From Vanrija pseudolonga (Eukaryota > Basidiomycota > Tremellomycetes > Trichosporonales > Trichosporonaceae), in assembly GCF_020906515.1 (NCBI RefSeq), contig NC_085851.1, forward strand, positions 3,534,001 through 3,598,000: DNA of 64,000 nucleotides, written 5' to 3'. Below the pieces are notes generated by a model, which worked only from the letters and a program-made list of their open reading frames with translations, ran no database searches and was not told the origin of the DNA. Positions 44,635 through 54,605 of the stretch are shown piece by piece (the first letter of the stretch is position 1; each line of letters starts with the position of its first letter). The translations under genes and the position numbers were made by a program.

Positions 44635-44837
44635 AGGACGCGATGCATGTGTCCTTGTTGTTTGGCTCGACGACGCGTTTGATTTTTGGCTGGCTTGGCC
44701 CATTTCGGCAAGCGCCAAAGTGGAGGTGGTCCAAAGTCCAGTCAACCGGTCGGCGGGGGCGGGGGAGATATCCGGGCAGTAGATTGATTGCCCCAGCGAT
44801 CCTTCAACCTTCCTACATCTCACTCTACACGTCCATC

Positions 44838-46090
44838 ATGCCCCCTCGCAAGGCCAAGACCTTCGCGGCTTCAGAGGCGGCGAAGAAGGCAGCGAAGGCG
44901 CCCGCGACGAAGAAAGCAGCTGCGCCAAAGAAGGCAGCCGCGCCAAAGAAGACAGCTCCGGCAACCAAGGCAGCACCAGCACCCAAGAACGCAGCGCCCG
45001 CAATGGCTGCGGCGGAACAGGGCTACCGTGTCATTTGTGAGAAGCCTCAGCAGCAATCTTCTGACAGCCCCAGTCCGCGAGCACGACCGACCCAACGGGG
45101 CCAAGTACCCCACGGACGAGGTCGTAGGCGTGTACCCGACCCTGGCGGCTGCCAAGAAGGTCGTCCACACGCACCTCTTCAAGCATTGGGATATGGAGTG
45201 GCTCGACTCGTACGTCGAGTACCCCGAGGGCCAGGGGAGGCTGAGCGATGGATGAGAGGTGTACGCTGTCGGTGCTGAGGGTGAGGAGATGTGGGTGTTC
45301 ACCGAGGTGGACGACGGGCTGCCGCGCAAGAGTCCAGGACAAGACGAGGACGACAGCGGCTTCTTTGGGTTACAGAAGAACTCTTCTGGCATCTTTCGGC
45401 TCCTCCAGGGGCATTATGACGCTCAGGACATGATCGACATCGGGCACTTTGACGAGAAGCCGAACGATGCCGACGCCTGGTCGTCAGATCACGTCGCTTA
45501 TGAGGCTTGGGATCCTTTTGGCATACCGGCCCCAAAGAAGAAGGCCTCACCTCCAAAGGACGATGGAGTCAAGCGGCCGTACCATGTGATCCGTGAGTCC
45601 TGTCTCTCCGCGACGTGGCTGATTCCAGGCCGTGAGCACGACCACCACAACTCGGTCAAGGAGCCCGAGGACGAGTTTGTCCGCGCGTACGCGACGTACG
45701 CCGAAGCGCGCGAGGTCGCGAGCACGTGGATCTCGAGCCAGTGGGGCGTGCATGTCGACGAGAGGGAGAAGGGCACCATCTGTGGCGGGTACGAGACATA
45801 CGCTACGTTTCTCGAGGGCGAGGAGATGTGGATCTTCGTCCAGGAAGAGGGCACGAGGCGGCTCGGTGCGTACACCAGCTAAGGGGGAGCGCTAACATCT
45901 CAGGTGGACCAGACGGCACAGTCGCGCCCGAGTCGGTATTTGTCGTCGTCGAGCGGCGCGGCGCGTCAGAAAGCGCGTCGGTGGGGTGGTGTACAACACG
46001 CATGCGGCTGCCACTGCCGCGTCCGAGGCCCACCGCGCGCCCCAGGGATCCAAGGTCGACATCGTCGAAATGAAGGTCTTCTACGCGTGA
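44838..46090 (+). pseudogene. Tandem K/A-rich family, double-domain copy 4/5, probably broken
   Basis: This is the longest member: a Lys/Ala/Pro-rich tail with APKK repeats (exon 44838-45036), a first domain A (exon from 45074), a ~90-residue linker, a second domain A (exons to 45592 and 45629-45865) and a module C (from 45904). Introns after YRVI and YHVI match the family position and phase. In the first domain A the word expected as SGGYEVYA reads SDG, then TGA at 45253, then EVYA, so an in-frame stop replaces the aromatic residue. In module C one base seems to be missing near 45970: the upstream frame reads ERRGASE and the frame one over continues KRV ... DIVEMKVFYA to a stop at 46088. Stop read-through or assembly error could also explain this, but two separate lesions favour a decaying copy. 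Confidence 0.65.
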
Positions 46091-46265
46091 CGGCCGGCGT
46101 GGGGTCGTGCGTTGCGCCACCGAGGGGAAGTGCAGTGACCCACCCATGTCGAGTCCAGTCAACTGGTGTGGTCTGTGCGAATGGATATGATATCTTTGGA
46201 CACATGTACATAAGTGGACTTCCTTTGGACCTCGAGACGCGGTATTCTCAACTCGACCCCGTAAC

Positions 46266-46929
46266 ATGCCCCCTCGGAAGACCAAGACTGTGGCGGTGGC
46301 TGCCGCCGCCAAGAAGGCAGCAAGGAAGCCCCCAATGGCCAGGACGACGGCCGTAGTGTCTCCGCCAGGACAGGGGGACGACCTCGACACCAGAGGGGAG
46401 GCCAAGCGCTTCCGCGTCTTCCGTAAGCCTGTTCCCGTCACCTAAGCTGACACCAGACCGCGTGTGGCGCAACCACCGCCTGACGGAACCCCCGACGCGC
46501 GAGGAGCTGCTGGGCGAGTTCCCGACCTTCCTCGCGGCACGGCAAGCGGCCACGTCGCACATTGTGCAGATTGCCGCGCGCGGCCAGATGACGCCGATGC
46601 CGAATGCGGGCCTGGGGGACATATACTTTGGCGGCGCGAAGGGCGGCGTGGAGGGCGTGCTCCTCGAGGAGGTCGGCGCGCCGCGGATCGGTGAGCGAGT
46701 GGTGGTGCGGCGCGGTGCGTTGGCTGACTGGTGCTTTATAGGCGGCGCAAACCCTTCCCCAGCGCCATGGAGCGTGTTTGCGCTCGTCGAGCGACGGCGC
46801 AGCGGCGACAAGCGCATCGGCGACACGGTGTACGCGTCCCGTGCGAGCGCCGACGCGGCTGCGGGCCAGCTCACGGCGCCGAGGGGCGCGGCTATCGCTG
46901 TCGTCGAGGCCAAGGTGTGGTATGGTTGA
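46266..46929 (+). CDS. Tandem K/A-rich family, copy 6 (divergent)
   Basis: Three exons (46266-46422, 46457-46690, 46742-46929) give 192 residues. The N-terminus MPPRKTKTVAVAAAAKKAAR and the intron after FRVF match the family. Domain A has diverged strongly (LLGEFPTFLAARQAATSHIV ... KGGVEGVLLEE) and lost the acidic GGYEVYA core. Module C is well kept (SVFALVERRRSGDKRIGD, VYASRASADAA, VEAKVWYG). The second intron (46691-46741) is 51 nt, in frame and stop-free, and a matching intron exists in copy 4/5 but not in copies 1 and 2. The gene ends 49 bp before the stop of the convergent monooxygenase. Confidence 0.75.
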
Positions 46930-46978
46930 GCTATCCCAAGAGCACAAGATCCATAAAACCCTATCTAAGTATGTACAC

Positions 46979-48817
46979 CTAGGCCACGATGGCCGTCTGC
47001 TGCAGCGCGGCCGTGACGCCCGCGACGCCGGGCACGTCTTTTGCCTGCTGCTCAAACTCGAGCGCCTCCTGCGCAAAGCCCTTCTCGGGCAGGCCGCGCT
47101 CTGCGCGCAGCTGCTCGATCGGGATGTTGTACTTGAGCGCAAACGTCTCGTAGATCTTGTCGCTGTTCGCGAGCCACTCCTGCGTGTGCCCCTGTACATG
47201 GGGCGCGCCGAGCACGTCGGCGTCGGCGTTGAGCCACGAGACCGTCTCGCGCACATACTTGATCTCGCCGACCTTGCCCATGAAGTGGCTGTACTTGCCC
47301 TCGCCCTTCTCGGCAATCAGGCGCTCGTACACGCGCAGCCGCTCGTCCAGCGCCGGCAGGCGCGCCTTGCCGCTGAACACGCGCGAGACCGCAATGCCCT
47401 GGTACTCGAAGAAGTTGAACGCGGCCGTGTTGACCGACAGGCCGATGAAGGTGATTGTTGGGTCGGCGTTGAAGAAGACGTCCCGGTGCAGGTTGAGCAC
47501 GCCGCGGCCGTCCGTGATGAGGAGTTGCGACTTCTGCTCGTCGGTGATGGGGCCGAGGGCGGGGTCGTGGTGGAACTGGGGGAGGAAGGGGATCGAGTAT
47601 TGGTAGCTGGGGCGCGTTAGTGGTGGGGACTAGGCGAGATACGACGCAACTTACCCCGTGGACAGCAGCACCAGCGACACACCCTCAATCACGCGCCCGT
47701 CAACGAGCTCGACGCGGCCCGACTCGACGCCCTCGTCCTTGTTGGGCGGCAGGAACCGCTTGATCTCGGGCACGCCCTCGGTGTTGTCGGGCAGGAACGA
47801 GCGCTGGAACTGGCGCATCTTCTTGGCGTCCTCTGGCCCGCTCGTGATGGGTTTTGTGACGAGGTAGATCTTGGCCGCGGCGGTCAGGTCGCGCGCAATG
47901 TCGATGCCCGACGTGCCCGCGCCGACGATGAGCACATTCTTGCCGGCGTACGGCTCGGGGTAGCGGTACCCGTTTGAGTGGAGCACCTGCTCGGGCCACG
48001 TCTCGGCCCACTCCTTGGCGCCTTCAATGTTGGGGATGAACGGCGCGTTGTAGTGCCCTGTTCCGATGATGAGGCCGTCGACGTCCTGCGGGGGGTGTAA
48101 GCGCTGTGTTACCAGCTCGGTGTTGGTGTTTACCCACCTCGGTCCACCACGACTCGGCAACCTGGCCCTCCGCCACTGGCTCCTCCTTGTGCAGCGTCAC
48201 GCGCCACCGGTGCGCCGAGCCCTCCGACTCGGGTATCCGCCGAATGTCCTCGACGCGGGTCCAGAACGAGATGTGCTTGGCGAGGTCAAAGTGCTTGACG
48301 TAGCCGTTGATGTACTCTGAGAGCACAGAGTGCTTGACGTTGGGGAGCGTTCCCTCGGGGTAGGGGTAGTCCTTGTACTGGTGGTTGCGTCAGCGAGCGC
48401 ACGCTGCGGCTGCTATCGATCGCCACAACCCAAACGCACCACCATGGCCGTCGTCGGCACATTGTTCGTCAGGTTCCAGTAGACCGGGTTGGGCGGGTTG
48501 AACTTGAGCCGGTCTGCGTCCGAGATGGCATGCGTCGAAGCCTTCGCCTCGGCCTCGGAGCCCGGCGTCGACGGCGGCGAGAGGGGCGTGAACGCGCCGA
48601 CGGACGGCGCAGGCGTCGGCACCGACAGCGGCGGCGCGACGTCGGGCTGCCAGTTCCACACGCCGCCGGCCTTGCCCTGCCGCTCGTACGCGTGCACCTC
48701 GAGCCCCGCGTCGCGGAGGTGGCGCACGGCCGTGGCGCCGGCCGCGCCGACGCCGACGAGGGCCACCTTGCGGATGGGCCGGTCGAAGGAGAAGTACTCG
48801 GTCTGTGTGATGGTCAT
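46979..48817 (-). CDS. Flavin-containing monooxygenase (FMO type)
   Basis: Four exons (48440-48817, 48138-48377, 47655-48085, 46979-47606) give 558 residues. A Rossmann FAD site GVGAAGATA starts near residue 22. The FMO-type TGHYNAPFIPN and a second NADPH-binding GAGTSGIDIARDL follow in the middle. The C-terminal half keeps the STGYQYSIPFL motif of the family. Such enzymes oxygenate N or S atoms, or carbonyls for the Baeyer-Villiger members; the substrate is unknown here. There is no signal peptide or tail anchor. The start MTITQTEYFSFDRPIRKVAL puts the FAD loop at the usual distance. Confidence 0.92.
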
Positions 48818-49958
48818 TGCAGTGGTGTTAGTAAGCAAGCAGGCATCCAACCCAGCCAATACATAGAGTATATGTATGCCCCGTAGCCCCTTACCGCCGC
48901 CGCAGCTCGCCGACGCATGCAAGGAGCAAACCAAACCAAGACGCCGCCGCTGAGCGATGATAAACGGCAGAGCGAGCGCGGATGGCAACATCTGATGCGA
49001 GATGGCGAAATCGGTGCTGCCGGCCGGCGGCGCGCTAGTCGGACTTGGCCGACCGGCACGCTGTCTGTCTCGTCGAGGCTGCTATCTGACGTTTGTTGCA
49101 CACGAGTGCCAAGGCTCGTTGCATATCGGCGCAAGGATGCGCAAGGATGCACAAGGATGCGCAGCGTACGTGCGGGCGTGGCCGAGGTGGCCGTGGAGGC
49201 GTTAAAGGACCGAGGAGGAGGCTGGGAGCCGAGGCGGCCCGTGGTTCCCTCCCACCAGTCAGTCTTGTGGCCTGCCAGCCAGCCTGCGCGTGCTTGCCAA
49301 CTGCTCTGGCGCTGCCATGGCCAGCTGTACCTGCTGACATGCTGGCCGGCTGCCTTCTGCCCCCGCCCATCTCATCACCGCCGGACAGGCCGGACAGGTC
49401 GCCGCCGCCCACCCAGCCTGCCTGCCTGCCTACGCCACAGCACCCCATCGCCGGCGGGGAGAGTCAGCCGGCTGTGGCACGCAGACAATACCAACCAGAC
49501 CGTCCGTCGCGGGGGCCGTGCGCGGCACGCCGCCTGCCTCCTGTGTGACCGAGCTGGGCCAAGAGTTTCCTGGGGTGAGCGGTGAGCGCCGAGGACAGAC
49601 AGCGCAGCACTCCGCGCTGCACGCCGGCACACTCCGCCGCCGACTGCCTGCCTCGCTTGTCGCTATACTCGCTGCGTCTTTAGCGACGGGCCAGGAGTGC
49701 TCCGACAGGGCCCCATCAGCCCATAGCCTAAGTATCAGTTACATCTCGCCATGTATGTAGTGTACCACTGTGCCATCGCCATCACGCAAGCAGGATATCT
49801 CCAGGTGCGGCACGGGCGACGGCTGCGTGGTGGTTGGTGCTGTCGGCGAGATCCTCCTCCGGCGGGTCTTGGCGCCGCCGGAGGTAACCATATCTACAAC
49901 AACTGCTTGCTGCCTGCGTACTGTCAACCGTCAGCGCCGCTGTTGTCACCAACTCACT
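48818..49958. other. intergenic, promoter of the monooxygenase gene
   Basis: This 1.1 kb has no supportable gene. It contains three near-copies of the 10-mer GCAAGGATGC at about 49131-49160 and several CCAGCC/GCCTGC-rich runs. Confidence 0.55.
49131..49163. repeat. three-copy 10-bp tandem repeat
   Basis: GCAAGGATGC is repeated about three times with one-base changes, upstream of the monooxygenase gene. No function is apparent. Confidence 0.75.
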
Positions 49959-50522
49959 CTACGCGGCCTCGCGCGCGGCATCAGGGCCCGACAGGCCGCT
50001 CTTCCACGCCGCGAGCGTGGGAGCGCGCACGACCAAAATGGCAGCGGGCACATCGTCGCCCTCCTCGTCCTTGACGAGCACGACCTTGCCGTCGTTCCCC
50101 TCGGCCTCGGCCTCGGCGCTCACGCCGAACGCGACGACGCCGGCGCGGTGGTCGTCCTCGTTGAAGAAGTCGCCCAGGGCTTCCAGCCCAACAATCGTCG
50201 CGCGGCCGCCAGCGGCAGGCGGCGCGTTGATCACCGGCCATGACGCACGCACGAGCGCGTGCATCAGCCCGATGGTCGCGACCGAGGGCTCGAAGAACGC
50301 GTCCGGGTCGTGGTTATCCGGCAGCGCGTGCGGGTGGAGCACGAACACGACGCTCTTGAGCGTGCTCGGCAGGCTCGCGTTGATCCGCGCGTGCTGCAGC
50401 CCGTCGCCCCGCTCAAAGGACACATGCGCGACCCAGCGCGTCACGCCCTCCGCGACGGTGACGCTCGCGCTTGGCGGCGAGCCTACCAGCTCGATGTGGT
50501 CGACTTGGGACGGGACAGACAT
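49959..50522 (-). CDS. Hypothetical protein, 187 residues
   Basis: A single exon opens with MSVPSQVDHIELVGSPPSAS. The composition looks coding: alternating hydrophobic strands (VVFVLHPHALPDNHDP, ATIVGLEALGDFFNEDDH, GVVAFGVSAEAEAEG, AAILVVRAP) and no low complexity. The opening resembles the many small fungal proteins predicted to interact in trans by a beta-rich fold, but I recognise no family and assign no function. The start has an ATG in fair context (GACATTG on the plus strand) and no upstream in-frame ATG. Confidence 0.7.
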   Translation of the reverse strand: MSVPSQVDHIELVGSPPSASVTVAEGVTRWVAHVSFERGDGLQHARINASLPSTLKSVVFVLHPHALPDNHDPDAFFEPSVATIGLMHALVRASWPVINAPPAAGGRATIVGLEALGDFFNEDDHRAGVVAFGVSAEAEAEGNDGKVVLVKDEEGDDVPAAILVVRAPTLAAWKSGLSGPDAAREAA

Positions 50523-51322
50523 TGTGTGTGGTGTGAGAGAGCGAGCTCGTTGACGTCTCGGATCGGGTGTTGGGTCCCACCGTTGTCGGGATCCCAGCTC
50601 ACCCCCACTCGGTTAGGATCGGGCCGGGGACGCCAAGGCGTTGCCGGCGGCTCGTGGTCGCTGGGCGACAGGTGCAAACCTTGTCGTCACTCGTCGGCCT
50701 GGAGGCACGCATGCATGCACTGAATGGAAGTACTCGACGAGCTCTACCGCTCGTGCTGGGCCAGGTGGTTGTGTTGGTATGCACCAACGGCCCAGGGCTA
50801 CTGAGGTTTGCTGGTCCCACCGAGTCTCCCCTCCACACGTTCTTAGGTGCAGCTCTTCTCACAGCGTCAACGTCTCGGATCTCCACGTTGCTACAGAACA
50901 ACAAAGCTTCTCGAGGCAGACAGGCCTCAGACAAGCCTCAATCATGCCAGTCTGCCTGGACAAGCGCACGTCAGGCATCTCGATCAACTCATCTGACTCT
51001 TCCCTTCGAGGAGCGGAACGGTTGGGCACTGGCTGCCCGTCCCCATCTGGCGCTGAGAGGGGGTTGCAACACCTGCCTCGTAGCTGTGTCCGGCCAGTCA
51101 GGCCGTAGCAGTTTCATCATCGCACTGTCCAGCTGCATTGTCCAGCTGGCACCTCGCAGTTTGCCTTAGACGCTTGGCTAGGGCAACCGCAGGGCCACGA
51201 TTGTGGCGGTTCACTTGTCAAGACTTCACGGCCCTCCAGATGCACCCCAGCGGCTGGCGGAGCCACCCCACTTGTCCTTCCATAACCACTAATGCATGTT
51301 CGAGGCGTCGTCCTCGTTTCGT
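50523..51322. other. intergenic between the hypothetical gene and NDUFS7
   Basis: This 800 bp contains the promoter of the hypothetical gene and the NDUFS7 3' flank. The plus-strand open frames here have no motif and no intron pattern. Confidence 0.5.
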
Positions 51323-52403
51323 CTACTTGCGGTACCAGCGAACACCGGCGCGTCCACGGCGCATCTTGCGCTGGAGCTGGAGCATGCCGTACAGGAGGGC
51401 CTCGGCGGTTGGTGGACTGTGTGTGTGTGAGTATGGGGTTACGTGAGGATATCGAGGTGCAAGGCCGGTCTCTTGGCCCTGCGCCGCTCGCCGCACTCAC
51501 CAGCCGGGGACGTAAATGTCGACAGGGACAATACGGTCGCAGCCACGGACGACCGAGTACGAGTAGTGGTAGTAGCCACCACCGTTGGCGCACGAGCCCA
51601 TCGAGATGACCCATCGGGGCTCGGGCATCTGATCGTAGACCTTGCGGAGAGCGGGCGCCATCTTGTTGGTGAGGGTGCCGGCGACGATCATAATGTCCGA
51701 CTGACGGGGCGAGGCACGGAACACGACACCGAGACGATCCTGGTCGTAACGGGCGGCGGCCATGTGCATCATCTCGACGGCGCAGCATGCGAGACCGAAG
51801 GTCATGGGCCACATCGAGCCCTGGCGGGCCCAGTTGACAACACGGTCGAGGGTGGAGAGGACGTACTCTGTGAAGTGTTAGCAAGTCGTGGTGTTGGGTT
51901 CGGTGTGTTGTGTCTGCGCGATAGCGATGGGTGCGGTAGCGTCACAGTTGTTTCTGCAGCAGTACGCAGCCGCGCCTCCACCTCGACTCGACTCGCTTCT
52001 CAAGTCGTCGCGCAGACCCAGCTACTACTCACCAGCACCATTCCGGGGAGTCTCGAGCGACTGCTGGTTGCTGCCGCGGTTGGCGATCGTGGTGATGGGG
52101 ATGGGCTCGGTCGTGGTGTGGTCGGCCACGGGGCGCGAGGTGGAGAGGGGGCGAGCTGGGCGGTGTTAGTCTTTGTATTCCTTGACCCGTAGCCTATCGC
52201 GATAACAACACGGTGCGGCGTCGCGCGGCGTGCGATCGTGGTTGGCATGGGCATTGACGTCGACGTACCGAGCAGAGGGCGGAGGGCCGAGGACGACGCC
52301 CGCGCGATCGATCCTGTCGCGATGGTCAGTTCTGCGCTACTACGTCGGTGCAGGGGCTGCCTGGCGTACCTGTCCTGAGTCCGGTCGTGAGGATGCCCGA
52401 CAT
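51323..52403 (-). CDS. NDUFS7: Complex I subunit NDUFS7 (PSST, 20 kDa)
   Basis: Five exons (52370-52403, 52269-52313, 52033-52155, 51501-51867, 51323-51416) give 220 residues. [19 protein letters not shown] is a mitochondrial presequence spread over two tiny exons. The mature part carries all four ligands of iron-sulfur cluster N2: the adjacent Cys pair in GLACCAVEM, Cys of GSCANGGGY, and Cys of [14 protein letters not shown], whose codon is split by the last intron. The subunit sits at the ubiquinone site in the matrix arm of NADH dehydrogenase. Its presence means the organism has a rotenone-type complex I, unlike baker's yeast. The gene is divergent from OXA1. Confidence 0.96.
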
Positions 52404-52805
52404 GCTTGAGAGTGGTGTGTGGTCTGGAGCGAGTGATGTCGATGACACTTGGACTCGACGTCGAGCACCACTGCGTGCAGCGAGCAAGCAAGCAGCGCTG
52501 AGTTCCGACTGAACCCACGCGGGATCAAATTCACCGCCCCGCCAATCATAGGGGGGGCGATTTGTCTGCCAGCGGCGGGCAGGTCTGCCAGCCAGCAACC
52601 ACGGGCCCAACCTACGGTGCACCACCCTGGCAGTGACCCCCGTCATCCACCCAGCAAGCCATAATTCCTACCTCCGTGGCATGTGGCGCCGAGACGGCCA
52701 CGGCACCCACCTCCACTCTAGTTTTCCGGCCAGGCTGCAAGATGCTCCGAACGTTCCTAAAAACACGGGCCGACAACCTTGTTGTTACCGCCAACACTGT
52801 CCGCA
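52404..52805. promoter_or_regulatory. bidirectional promoter NDUFS7 / OXA1
   Basis: Only 402 bp separate the starts of two genes that both act in the inner mitochondrial membrane. The gap has a CCAATCA box (52542-52548) and a GGGGGGG run next to it. Joint control is a reasonable inference. Confidence 0.5.
52542..52546 (+). promoter_or_regulatory. CCAAT box in the NDUFS7/OXA1 gap
   Basis: CCAATCA lies 139 nt from the NDUFS7 start and 260 nt from the OXA1 start. It is a possible HAP2/3/5 site for respiratory control. Confidence 0.4.
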
Positions 52806-54605
52806 ATGCTCGCAAGGTCACTCCACGCAAGGGCAGCCCTCCAGACGAGGTACGTCGGTGCTCGGCATGCTGCGTGGTGCGCTCTCAAGCTGACTCCTCG
52901 CCCAGGGCAGCCGCCCCTTCGTCCCAGCTCGCGGCGGTCCGCAAGCTGTCAATGGCTGCCAAGGTGAGCTAGCTCGACACGCTTGTGGCTGTTGATGCAT
53001 GGCCAGCTGACACGTCCCAGCCGTCGCCGTCGCCCGTCGCTCTTGGAAAGCGCCCGGTCATTCTACCGAGGAGAGCAGCCCTCGCCGGCGTCGCCGTCCG
53101 CCACCTGTCTTGGACGCCGTGGTCGAGCTCCTCCTCGACGCCGGCACCGGCGGCCGAGCCCGAAGCCGCCGCCGCCGCTGCCAACGCTTCGGCCAACCCG
53201 TCGATCCCGATCAACACGCCCGTCCCCTCATCCGACATCCCCGCCGACCCCGTCGAGCCGCCTCTCCCTCCCGCCGACCACCTGACGTCGACTGCGCCAG
53301 ACAACCAGTTCCACTCGGACCCTTCGTCGCTCCTCCCGCAGTCCGGCGCCAACAGCATGACGCCCACGCTCGAGGACCTGATCACCAAGTCGGGCCTTCC
53401 CCTCGAAGAGGTGCTCAACTCGCCCGAGGCCGTCCACGCCGCCGTCAAGGTATCGGACCTGTCCCTCATGGGCCTCGAGCACGGCCCGCTCAACCCCGCT
53501 GGCTGGCTCCGTGATGCCCTCGTCGGCCTTCACAACATCACCGCCTTGCCATGGTGGGCGACGATTGCGCTCATGACGGTCACCGTCCGACTCATCTTGC
53601 TGCGATTCGTCATCAGCAACGCGCGCCACAATGTCCGCCTCGCCGCTGTCCAGCCTCAAATGACGGCGCTCATGAAGCGTCTCAGCGACGCCAAGACAAC
53701 GAAGGACCAGAACGCCATGCAGGTCGCCACACAGAACCTGTCCCAGCTGATGAAGGAAAACGATGTTTCGCCCTTCCGCCCGCTTCTCATGCCCCTCATG
53801 CAGATGCCCTTCTTCCTCGCCTTCTTCTACGCGCTCCGCCGGCTCGCCGACGCACCGTTGCCGCAGCTCAAGGAAGGCGGCTTTGGCTGGGTCATGGACC
53901 TCACAGTGGCGGACCCCTACTACATCCTCCCCATGACCTCGATCGCCCTCCAGCTTCTTGTCCTCCACTTTGGCGCCGACGGCAGTGCCCAGGCTCGCGC
54001 CCAATCTCAGCTGGCTCACATGCGCAACGGTCTCACTGTCGCCTCACCTTTCCTGGTCTACTTTGTGTCGCAGTTCCCAGCAGTGAGTCTCCCATCAAGG
54101 TTGTTAACCACCCTCGGGCTGACACGACACTCAGGCCGTCCTGTTCTACTGGACTACAGCCAACACCTTCACCTTGATCCAGGCCCTCGCCCTTCAGCAG
54201 AACTGGGTCAAGAAGCTTTTCCGGATCCCTCCTGCCCCGGTCATTGCCCCACCTCCAGAGGACTCATATGTCAACCCAAACCCAGGATTCAAGGACACGT
54301 GGGGGGTGGTTAAGAACTTCCACAGGGACAGCTTTGCCCCCATGCTTGAGAGGGCCAATCTCGCGAAGCAGGCAAAGGAAGAGGCGGCTGCCCTTGCCAA
54401 GGAGAAGGAGATCCGCTCCAATGCCCGTGCCGGCACTGGTCTGCTCACCGAGCGTGTTCAGGAGCCCAGGCGCTCGGCCTTCCTCGAGGCTGACGCCGCT
54501 GCCTCATCGTCATCCCCTTCTGAACCTGTCGTTCGCCTGTCGCGCGAGGAGGAGAAGAGGCAGCGTATCCAGGCGGCTCGCGAGAAGCGTTCGCGTCAGC
54601 AGTAA
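52806..54605 (+). CDS. OXA1: Mitochondrial inner-membrane insertase OXA1
   Basis: Four exons (52806-52849, 52906-52963, 53021-54082, 54135-54605) give 544 residues. The start is set by frame: the upstream ATG at 52742 reads into a different phase, while MLARSLHARAALQTRAAAPS continues correctly and is a good presequence. An Ala/Pro-rich intermembrane part follows. The OXA1/YidC core then runs from LPWWATIALMTVTVRLILL through MPFFLAFFYALRRL and YYILPMTSIALQLLVLHFG to SPFLVYFVSQFPAAVLFYW. The C-terminus is a Lys/Glu/Arg-rich helix of the kind that binds mitoribosomes. It inserts mitochondrially made proteins into the inner membrane. Confidence 0.95.

Noticed and set aside
52742-52849. OXA1 start at ATG 52742
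   Set aside because: That frame does not join in phase to the next exons. ATG 52806 does, and gives a proper presequence.
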